A stretch of DNA of 5,937 bases from an uncultured Planctomycetota bacterium (GTDB lineage Bacteria > Planctomycetota > Planctomycetia > Pirellulales > Thermoguttaceae). The stretch lies in the NCBI GenBank assembly GCA_902797455.1, contig CADBTE010000102.1, positions 1 through 5,937 of the forward strand, read 5' to 3'. The stretch's first letter is position 1. Each line of letters starts with the position of its first letter. Positions 1 through 4,532 of this stretch are shown in pieces. Position numbers and translations under genes: made by a program. The notes beneath the pieces were generated by a model. That model was not told the DNA's origin and searched no databases. It saw only the letters and a program-made list of their open reading frames with translations.

Positions 1-104
1 AGTTTGAGGATAATCGACCCGATTAGTGTTGCGTTTAAAAAGCGGTCTGGTTATGTGCGGCCGGCTGCTTGACAAGAGGTTGTCTCACATACTAAGGCGA
101 GAAA
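1..104 (+). other. rpmF upstream region, no assignable gene
   Basis: No gene can be assigned here. Frame 1 is open from the window edge to a TGA at 70-72 (23 residues) and frame 3 to a TAG at 24-26. Either could be the tail of an upstream gene; yceD (DUF177) is the usual neighbour of rpmF, but the residues are too few to recognise. TTGACA at 69-74 lies inside a small hairpin (GACAA 71-75, loop GAGG, TTGTC 80-84) and has no good -10 at proper spacing before the rpmF ATG. AAGG at 94-97 is the rpmF ribosome binding site, 7 nt before the ATG. Confidence 0.4.
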
Positions 105-284
105 ATGGCAGTTCCGAAAAGAAAACACAGTAATGCGAGAACCGGTTCCCGTCGTTCGCAAGACGGCAAGAAGCCCGCTTCGATGGCCCGTTGCCCCGAG
201 TGTGGAAAGGTGAATCCAAACCACACCGTCTGTGCCAACTGCGGTTACTATATGGGTCGCAAGGTCGTTTCGGCCGAGGAGTAA
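105..284 (+). CDS. rpmF: 50S ribosomal protein L32
   Basis: This gene encodes L32, a small zinc-ribbon protein of the large ribosomal subunit. The product is 59 residues, the normal length. It starts MAVPKRKHSNARTGSRRS, the basic N-terminal tail of the family. The metal-binding part has CPEC at residues 30-33 and CANC at 43-46, followed by GYYMGR, so all four cysteines of the zinc-binding (C+) form are present. The ATG is supported by AAGG at 94-97 with a 7-nt gap and by the family's conserved MAVPK start. rpmF heads the fatty-acid gene cluster in many bacteria, usually followed by plsX. Here plsX is missing and fabD comes next, after 312 nt. A terminator-like hairpin lies 13 nt past the stop, so rpmF may be transcribed separately from fabD. 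The identification is very secure. Confidence 0.97.
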   Translation: MAVPKRKHSNARTGSRRSQDGKKPASMARCPECGKVNPNHTVCANCGYYMGRKVVSAEE

Positions 285-297
285 TGTCTGCGGACGC

Positions 298-324
298 AGG
301 ACCGATAGCGTGATCGGGTCTTTT
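298..324 (+). terminator. probable intrinsic terminator after rpmF
   Basis: The arms GACC-GAT (300-306) and ATC-G-GGTC (313-320) pair with one bulged G and a 6-nt loop AGCGTG. The stem is extended by a G-T wobble and an A-T pair into the four Ts at 321-324. It starts 14 nt after the rpmF stop. The T run is short, so termination may be partial. Confidence 0.5.
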
Positions 325-434
325 GGCGATTCGTCTAAAACAGCCCTGACACATCAAAAGGCCGCTCTCCGCCGCAGGCGGTGATGGTTCGTTGAGCCGA
401 AAGCGGTGGCATTGCCGGTTATCTCCCCCCCCCT

Positions 435-454
435 CGATGTTTCACGAAACATCG
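435..454. promoter_or_regulatory. perfect 9-bp dyad, candidate operator
   Basis: The arm CGATGTTTC (435-443) is followed by AC (444-445) and its exact reverse complement GAAACATCG (446-454). The two-base centre makes it look like a protein-binding DNA site more than an RNA hairpin. The core resembles a ParB parS site, but the centre is two bases shorter than the parS consensus TGTTTCACGTGAAACA. A TetR-like or similar dimeric repressor of the fab genes is one possibility. No regulator gene is in view, so the role is inferred from symmetry and position only. Confidence 0.45.
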
Positions 455-522
455 CCGCCGCGGGGCCATACGCAGACCGGCTTAGGTTCCATACTTTAGG
501 TCGGGGATGTTTCGGCGGAAGC

Positions 523-595
523 AAAAAACTCCGGTTCTACAGCTGTATGGCGCCAACAAAAGAGGTGTCCGGAAAGCGTAGAATCGGAGTTTTTT
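523..595 (+). promoter_or_regulatory. long hairpin covering the fabD ribosome binding site
   Basis: The 5' arm 523-540 (six As, then CTCCGGTTCTAC) pairs along its full 18 nt with 578-595 (GTAGAATCGGAG, then six Ts). The only non-Watson-Crick pair is G534-T584, a wobble. The loop is 541-577 and contains the palindrome TGGCGCCA (548-555). The 3' arm carries GGAG (586-589), the only plausible fabD Shine-Dalgarno, 7 nt from the ATG at 597. A 12-bp GC-containing stem followed by seven Ts (590-596) is also the shape of an intrinsic terminator, and the A tract on the other side makes it potentially bidirectional. It could therefore block both transcription into fabD and fabD translation when the transcript starts upstream of 523. 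The structure is seen directly; the regulatory role is inferred. Confidence 0.6.
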
Positions 596-596
596 T

Positions 597-1502
597 ATGG
601 GAAAAATCGCTTTTTTATTCCCCGGTCAGGGGGCGCAGACGGTCGGGATGGGGCAGGAGATGCTCGCTCGTCCCGAGGTGACGGGGCTTTTTTCTCGCGC
701 TTCCGAGATTCTCGGTTACGATCTGGCCGATGTCTGTACCAACGGCCCGAAAGAGAAACTTGACTCTACCGCCGTCTGTCAGCCGGCGATCTTCACCGCC
801 AGCTGCGCGGCGCTTAACTGCCTGAAGGCGGATCAGCCCGAGGTGGTCGATATGGCCGCCGCCGCGGCCGGTTTGAGTTTGGGCGAATACACCGCCCTTT
901 ATTTTGCCGGCGCGTTTTCGTTTGAGGACGCCCTGCGCCTGGTTCAGAAACGGGGTGAGGCGATGCAGCACGCCGCCGATTCCCTAGCCGGCGGTATGGT
1001 CGCCATCCTCGGACTGGACGCTGCGGTGGTGGAGCGTCTGTGCGAAGAGGCGGCTCAGGGGGATGTTTTGAAGGTCGCTAACTATCTGTGTCCCAAAAAT
1101 TACTCTGTCTCGGGCACCCGGGACGCTTGTGAACGTGTTGCTCAAATGGCGGAGGCCGCCGGTGCGATGAGGGTCGTCCCCCTGGCTGTGGCAGGCGCTT
1201 TCCATACCCCGATGATGGCTTCGGCCGCCGAGGCCCTTTCTTCGCAATTGGCGTCGACTTCGGTCGTTTCGCCGAAGATTCCGGTGATCAGCAACGTCGA
1301 CGTCCGCTCCCACAGCGACCCGGACGACATCCGCCGGACCCTCCTGGCGCAGTTGACCAGCTCGGTTCGTTGGGAAGAGACCGTTCGTGCGCTGATTGCC
1401 GACGGTTTTGACCGGTTTTATGAAGTGGGGCCCGGACGTGTCCTGCGCGGCCTGATGAAAAGAATCGATCGCAAAATGCCGATGGAGGGGGTCGAATTCT
1501 AG
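597..1502 (+). CDS. fabD: malonyl-CoA:ACP transacylase
   Basis: FabD moves malonyl from CoA to the phosphopantetheine of acyl carrier protein, supplying the two-carbon donor for fatty-acid elongation in the cytoplasm. The product is 301 residues, typical of the family. The sequence shows FPGQGAQ (8-14, oxyanion Gln11), GLSLGEY (92-98, nucleophile Ser94), QKRGEAMQ with substrate-binding Arg119, AGAFHT with catalytic His203, and Gln252 in AQLTSSVRW. The usual GHSLG has Leu93 in place of His, and ANYLCPKNYSVSG (161-173) and PVISNVD (229-235) follow the form I associate with planctomycete and plant plastid enzymes. The start is fixed by MGKIAFLFPGQGAQ, the normal FabD N-terminus. The Shine-Dalgarno GGAG (586-589) is buried in a hairpin. 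fabG follows after 170 nt with its own promoter-like sequence. Confidence 0.97.
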   Translation: MGKIAFLFPGQGAQTVGMGQEMLARPEVTGLFSRASEILGYDLADVCTNGPKEKLDSTAVCQPAIFTASCAALNCLKADQPEVVDMAAAAAGLSLGEYTALYFAGAFSFEDALRLVQKRGEAMQHAADSLAGGMVAILGLDAAVVERLCEEAAQGDVLKVANYLCPKNYSVSGTRDACERVAQMAEAAGAMRVVPLAVAGAFHTPMMASAAEALSSQLASTSVVSPKIPVISNVDVRSHSDPDDIRRTLLAQLTSSVRWEETVRALIADGFDRFYEVGPGRVLRGLMKRIDRKMPMEGVEF

Positions 1503-1504
1503 TC

Positions 1505-1534
1505 GGCGCCAGTCCCTCGCCGATCTGGCGCCAG
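1505..1534. repeat. inverted repeat GGCGCCAG/CTGGCGCC between fabD and fabG
   Basis: GGCGCCAG (1505-1512) and CTGGCGCC (1525-1532) are exact reverse complements with a 12-nt loop, starting 3 nt after the fabD stop. The right arm is itself within the 10-bp palindrome CTGGCGCCAG (1525-1534). There is no T run after it, so it is a poor intrinsic terminator. The palindrome sits between the expected -35 position and the -10 of the fabG promoter, which suits a repressor site. The same 8-bp core TGGCGCCA also occurs upstream of fabD (548-555). Confidence 0.5.
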
Positions 1535-1538
1535 CGTG

Positions 1539-1547
1539 TGCTATAAT
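1539..1547 (+). promoter_or_regulatory. extended -10 promoter for fabG
   Basis: TGC followed by a perfect TATAAT (1542-1547) forms an extended -10 element. No good TTGACA lies 16-18 bp upstream (1518-1525 is GC-rich), which is usual for extended -10 promoters. Initiation near 1554 would leave a leader of about 119 nt before fabG. A second possible -10, TAAAAT (1586-1591) in the context TTCGCTAAAAT, closely matches the -10 region of the promoter at 4423-4451. Confidence 0.55.
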
Positions 1548-1672
1548 ATAGGCAAAAGACATCTTCCCTTTGATCTGTATTTCGCTAAAATGATAAATGA
1601 CGCCCGTGATAGAGACAGGTGCGGAATATATTTTTGCGCTTGGCTGGTGGTGAATCAATAAGGAGGAAACAT

Positions 1673-2425
1673 ATGATTCAGGTCGATTTGAATGGTCAGG
1701 TTGCTGTCGTTACCGGCGCCACGCGAGGGATCGGTTTCGGCGTCGCTAAGGCTCTTTCCAAAGCCGGGGCCGCCGTTGCCTGCATAGGAACGAATGCCGA
1801 GAAACTCAACGCCTCAGTCGAGCAGATCAATTCCGACGGGGGCAAGGCGACGGCTTTCATTTGTAACGTGGCCGATTCGGCCGCGGTGAAACAGACGGCC
1901 GCCGAAATCCTCGAGCAGTACGGCAGCCGGGTCGATATCCTGGTCAACAACGCCGGTATCACGCGCGATACACTGCTTCGGGTTATGACCGACGAGCAGT
2001 GGGATGACGTGATCGCTGTCAATCTCCGCGGTCCGTTCCTCGTCACTCGTGCTTTCATCAGTGCGATGCGCAAAAAGAAGTACGGCCGTGTTGTCAATAT
2101 CGCCAGTATCAGCGGTATGATCGGCAACCGCGGCCAGGCCAACTATTCCGCGTCGAAAGCCGGCGTGATCGGTTTCACCCGTACCGTCGCCAAAGAGGTG
2201 GCCAATCGGAATATTACCGTCAACGCCATCTCCCCCGGTTTCATCGAAACCGATATGACCGCGGTTCTCGATCCGATGATCGTTACCGAAATGAAGAATC
2301 GAATTCCCGTCGGTCGCTTCGGTCAGCCCGAAGATATCGCCAATGCCGTTCTGTTCTTTGCCTCGCCCGAGGCGTCGTTCGTGACCGGTCAGATCATTGC
2401 CATCGACGGCGGAATGATCATGTAA
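1673..2425 (+). CDS. fabG: 3-oxoacyl-ACP reductase
   Basis: FabG reduces 3-oxoacyl-ACP to 3-hydroxyacyl-ACP with NADPH, the first reductive step of each elongation cycle. The product is 250 residues, a classical short-chain dehydrogenase/reductase. TGATRGIG (14-21) binds the cofactor and NNAG (92-95) is the family structural motif. The catalytic tetrad is Asn117, Ser145, Tyr158 and Lys162, within the NYSASKAG segment. The C-terminal part has NAISPGFIETDM and ends in VTGQIIAIDGGMIM, both typical of FabG. The ATG at 1673 is chosen because a perfect AAGGAGG (1660-1666) lies 6 nt before it and the family N-terminus fits. An in-frame GTG at 1619 would add 18 unrelated residues. It lies 170 nt after fabD and 122 nt before acpP. 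Related reductases share the motifs, but the fab neighbours make FabG the natural assignment. Confidence 0.96.
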   Translation: MIQVDLNGQVAVVTGATRGIGFGVAKALSKAGAAVACIGTNAEKLNASVEQINSDGGKATAFICNVADSAAVKQTAAEILEQYGSRVDILVNNAGITRDTLLRVMTDEQWDDVIAVNLRGPFLVTRAFISAMRKKKYGRVVNIASISGMIGNRGQANYSASKAGVIGFTRTVAKEVANRNITVNAISPGFIETDMTAVLDPMIVTEMKNRIPVGRFGQPEDIANAVLFFASPEASFVTGQIIAIDGGMIM

Positions 2426-2435
2426 AGAGCTTACC

Positions 2436-2456
2436 CTTTGCGCGTGAAGCGCGAAG
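2436..2456 (+). terminator. hairpin after fabG, weak terminator or processing site
   Basis: CTTTGCGC (2436-2443) pairs with GCGCGAAG (2449-2456) over 8 bp with one G-T wobble, around the loop GTGAA. It begins 11 nt after the fabG stop. The following ACAATTTTC has only four Ts at a distance, so complete termination is unlikely. A transcript stabiliser or processing point between fabG and the highly expressed acpP is as plausible. Confidence 0.35.
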
Positions 2457-2547
2457 ACAATTTTCATCCAGCTGCTTTTGTTTCCCCAATGCCGTCTTTT
2501 CGATCGGCTGGGGGCGACAGGTGGCACAGAAAGCTAAGAGAACTATT

Positions 2548-2805
2548 ATGGATAGGAACGAAATCCAGACGAAAGTTATCGATATCATCGCCGAACAGCT
2601 TGGCGCTGACCGTTCGAAAATTACCGAGTCGACTGATATCGCCAATGACCTTGGCGCCGACTCGCTCGACATCGCCGAGATGATTATCGTCTTCGAGGAG
2701 AACTTCGACATCGATATCGTCGAAGAAGACGCCCAGAATATCTCGACCGTCGGTCAGGTGGTCGACAATATTCAAAAATCCTTGAACAAGGGTGGGGCGG
2801 AGTAA
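2548..2805 (+). CDS. acpP: acyl carrier protein
   Basis: AcpP carries growing acyl chains on a 4'-phosphopantetheine arm and is the shared substrate of FabD, FabG and FabF. The product is 85 residues, small and acidic, as usual for the family. The attachment motif DSLD is at residues 38-41 with Ser39 as the modified residue, preceded by NDLGA and followed by EMIIVFEENFDIDI, the acidic helix II region that partner enzymes recognise. The C-terminal helix contains STVGQVVDNIQ. I start at ATG 2548, which has AAGAG (2536-2540) 7 nt upstream and gives the family's normal length. An in-frame GTG at 2521 would add nine residues and has no better binding site. The 122-nt gap from fabG and the 277-nt gap to fabF both contain hairpins, so its level may be set independently. 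Confidence 0.96.
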   Translation: MDRNEIQTKVIDIIAEQLGADRSKITESTDIANDLGADSLDIAEMIIVFEENFDIDIVEEDAQNISTVGQVVDNIQKSLNKGGAE

Positions 2806-2837
2806 GTTCTCCCTTTCAAGCGGGTCTCCGGGCAACA

Positions 2838-2909
2838 AGGGCATCTCTTGGTTTGAGCTGTTTAGACACGTCACCGCGTGCTTCAGTCTCCCGGGCCAAG
2901 AGATGCTTT
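2838..2909 (+). repeat. long inverted repeat between acpP and fabF
   Basis: GCATCTCTTGG (2841-2851) and CCAAGAGATGC (2896-2906) are perfect 11-bp reverse complements. In RNA the stem can extend outward by A-U and two G-U pairs (2838-2840 with 2907-2909) and inward by three G-U and one G-C pair (2852-2855 with 2892-2895). The loop can hold an inner CACG/CGTG stem (2867-2870 with 2877-2880). TTTATT follows the 3' arm, so it may be an imperfect terminator after acpP, a stability element, or a cis-acting structure ahead of fabF. It starts 33 nt after the acpP stop. Confidence 0.5.
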
Positions 2910-2982
2910 ATTCGTTGAAAGTCTTCTACCGTCGTTTGCCGTTGTTCCCTGACCGAGGTGTACCGCACGGCGGGGCGGGTAT

Positions 2983-3011
2983 TTCGCGTTATGCCCCGGC
3001 AGACGTATGAT
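2983..3011 (+). promoter_or_regulatory. possible fabF promoter
   Basis: TATGAT (3006-3011) matches five of six bases of a sigma70 -10. At a 17-bp spacing upstream is TTCGCG (2983-2988), a weak -35 with three matches. Initiation near 3018 would give a leader of about 65 nt to fabF. The position, downstream of the inverted repeat at 2838-2909, fits a fabF-specific transcript. The -35 is poor, so this stays tentative. Confidence 0.35.
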
Positions 3012-3082
3012 GTTCGCTGCTTAAGCTCTGACGGTCGAAACGTGCCTGCGATCGTCTCCAAAAGAGGAAAGTGCGGTAATCG

Positions 3083-4321
3083 ATGAGCAGACGTGTTGTC
3101 GTAACCGGTTATGGGCTGATCACTCCCCTTGGCTGTCAGGTTGAGACGGTCTGGCAGCGAATGCTCCGCAGTGAAAGCGGTATCAAGCGGTACGAGCAGT
3201 TTTCAGACTTCCGTTCGCAGATTGTCGGAATGTGCGACGAGTTCGTCCCGCGAGACCATTTCGATGTCAAAGATATCCGCCGTCTCGATCGTTTTACTCT
3301 TTTCGCGCTGGCGGCCGCGCGTGACGCGGTGGCTATGTCGGGGATCGATTTTTCCCGAGAAAATCCGTTCCGCTGTGCCTCGATCATCGGCTGCGGAGTC
3401 GGTGGACTGGGAGAGATCGAGGTTCAGGAAGATCGTTACCGAACCTTAAGCGCCAGCAAAATCTCGCCTTATACCATCCCGAAGATTATGCTCAACGCCG
3501 CGGCGGGGAACGTCGCCATCGCCTATCAAATCCATGGGCCTGCCAGGGGGGTGGCAACGGCTTGCGCGTCGGCCAATGACGCGATGGCTGACGCCTTTAG
3601 AACCATCCGCTGCGAAGAGTGTGACGTGGTCATCACCGGAGGGACCGAATCGGCCGTTACTAACCTTGGTCTCGGCGGGTTTAGCGCGATGCGGGCGCTC
3701 TCCGAGCGAAACGACGACCCGGAAGGGGCCAGCCGGCCGTTCGACAAAGACCGCGACGGCTTTGTTTTGGGGGAAGGGGCGGGGATCCTTGTTTTTGAGG
3801 ATTACGAGCACGCTAAAAAGCGCGGCGCCGCCATCTTGGGAGAGGTTCTCGGCTGTGGAATCACGACCGATGCCTCCCACATCACCAAGCCCGACAACGA
3901 GGGAATCTTCGCCGCCGCGGCGATGGAATCTACCCTTCGGAATTCCCGCCTCGGCACGGGCGACATCGATTACATCAACCTTCATGGGACAAGTACCATC
4001 TTGGGAGACATTGCCGAGTCGGCGGCGATCGAGCGCCTCTTCAGCGCCGAAGTCAAGACCCTGTCGACCTCGAGCACCAAGAGTATGATCGGTCACCTTT
4101 TAGGCGGAAGCGGCGGTGTCGAGCTGATCGTGACGCTCTTGGCGCTGCGTGACAATGTCGTCCCACCTACCATCAACCTGGTCAATCAAGACCCGGAGTG
4201 CCATCTCGACTTTACCCCCCTCCAGCCGAAAGAAAAGCCGCTTCGCCGGGCGATCTCCAACAGTTTCGGCTTCGGCGGCCACAACGCCTGTATCCTGGTC
4301 GGGAAGGGGACTGACCTGTAA
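3083..4321 (+). CDS. fabF: 3-oxoacyl-ACP synthase II
   Basis: FabF condenses malonyl-ACP with acyl-ACP, extending the chain by two carbons with loss of CO2. The product is 412 residues, full length for KAS II. It starts MSRRVVVTGYGLITPLG, the normal FabF N-terminus. Catalytic residues are Cys161 (ATACAS), His301 (NLHGTST) and His338 (MIGHLLGG), with Lys333 in STKSM and the glycine-rich NSFGFGGHNA near the C-terminus (393-402). A Cys-His-His triad rules out a KAS III (FabH, Cys-His-Asn). It could act as KAS I or II, but no fabB or fabA is in view. The start at 3083 is forced because an in-frame TAA lies at 3077-3079. The nearest binding site, AGAGG (3063-3067), is 15 nt away, unusually far. 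A strong terminator ends the cluster 21 nt after the stop. Confidence 0.96.
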   Translation: MSRRVVVTGYGLITPLGCQVETVWQRMLRSESGIKRYEQFSDFRSQIVGMCDEFVPRDHFDVKDIRRLDRFTLFALAAARDAVAMSGIDFSRENPFRCASIIGCGVGGLGEIEVQEDRYRTLSASKISPYTIPKIMLNAAAGNVAIAYQIHGPARGVATACASANDAMADAFRTIRCEECDVVITGGTESAVTNLGLGGFSAMRALSERNDDPEGASRPFDKDRDGFVLGEGAGILVFEDYEHAKKRGAAILGEVLGCGITTDASHITKPDNEGIFAAAAMESTLRNSRLGTGDIDYINLHGTSTILGDIAESAAIERLFSAEVKTLSTSSTKSMIGHLLGGSGGVELIVTLLALRDNVVPPTINLVNQDPECHLDFTPLQPKEKPLRRAISNSFGFGGHNACILVGKGTDL

Positions 4322-4342
4322 TATCCCCTGCTCGTTTTTTCG

Positions 4343-4388
4343 AAAGACGCCGGAAAGGCCGTTTGGTGGTCTTCCCGCGTCTTTTTTT
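4343..4388 (+). terminator. strong intrinsic terminator after fabF
   Basis: AAAGACGC (4343-4350) pairs with GCGTCTTT (4377-4384). After one C-C mismatch the stem continues as GGAA/TTCC (4352-4355 with 4372-4375) and then, past a bulged A, GGCC with GGTC (4357-4360 with 4368-4371). Seven Ts follow at 4382-4388, three of them shared with the stem. This marks the end of the fatty-acid gene cluster. Confidence 0.85.
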
Positions 4389-4422
4389 ATTATTGTCATC
4401 GCATTCCCCCTTGGGAATTCTC

Positions 4423-4451
4423 TTGACCTATCACCTCCTCTTCGCTAGAAT
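4423..4451 (+). promoter_or_regulatory. sigma70-type promoter of the exported-protein gene
   Basis: TTGACC (4423-4428) and TAGAAT (4446-4451) are separated by exactly 17 bp; each has five of six consensus bases. Initiation near 4458 gives a leader of about 75 nt. That leader contains the near-palindrome TTGGG-C-CCCAA (start 4466) and a small hairpin AAAC/GTTT (4496-4499 with 4503-4506). Lying after the fabF terminator, it makes the next gene an independent unit. Confidence 0.75.
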
Positions 4452-4532
4452 CCGCTGCGGCTTTGTTGGGCCCCAAGAGATGAATGATGTCGGGAAAACG
4501 CGGTTTCGCCCAAGCGCATTAGGTGCTCTCAA

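Larger units (their letters stand above)
285..596 (+). other. 312-nt gene-free region between rpmF and fabD
   Basis: I find no credible gene on either strand. In order it holds the rpmF terminator-like hairpin, a CCGCC/GGCGG stem (369-373 with 377-381), a run of nine Cs (425-433), a perfect 9-bp dyad (435-454), two direct TTAGGT copies (482-487 and 496-501), a second copy of the dyad half GATGTTTC (506-513), and the long hairpin abutting fabD (523-595). A gene for PlsX, common at this position, is absent and I see no recognisable remnant. No good TTGACA/TATAAT pair is visible. TAGAAT at 579-584 resembles a -10 but has no -35 and would give an almost leaderless transcript. Confidence 0.6.

Noticed and set aside
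69..95. TTGACA (69-74) with TACTAA (90-95) as the rpmF promoter
   Set aside because: The spacing is 15 bp, the -10 is poor, and initiation would fall almost on the ATG. TTGACA may only be part of the small GACAA/TTGTC hairpin.
435..454. Calling the dyad a chromosomal parS site
   Set aside because: The centre lacks two bases of the parS consensus TGTTTCACGTGAAACA, which changes the half-site spacing, and no parA or parB is near.
482..501. Two direct TTAGGT copies as a tandem regulator site
   Set aside because: Six-base repeats are common by chance, and there is no promoter nearby to support them.
406..681. 91-codon + strand frame from a GTG upstream of fabD
   Set aside because: It runs through the dyad and hairpin and 85 nt into fabD in another frame, has no ribosome binding site, and has a composition unlike a protein.
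984..1658. 224-codon minus-strand open frame opposite fabD
   Set aside because: It lies opposite an unmistakable fabD and reads as low-meaning sequence rich in His and Arg, typical of a shadow frame.
1619..1672. GTG at 1619 as the fabG start
   Set aside because: A perfect AAGGAGG sits 6 nt before ATG 1673, and the 18 extra residues do not match any FabG N-terminus.
2792..3010. 72-codon + strand frame between acpP and fabF
   Set aside because: It starts inside acpP, spans the inverted repeat, and has no recognisable motif or binding site.
3446..4096. 216-codon minus-strand open frame opposite fabF
   Set aside because: It overlaps the catalytic region of fabF and has no family features.
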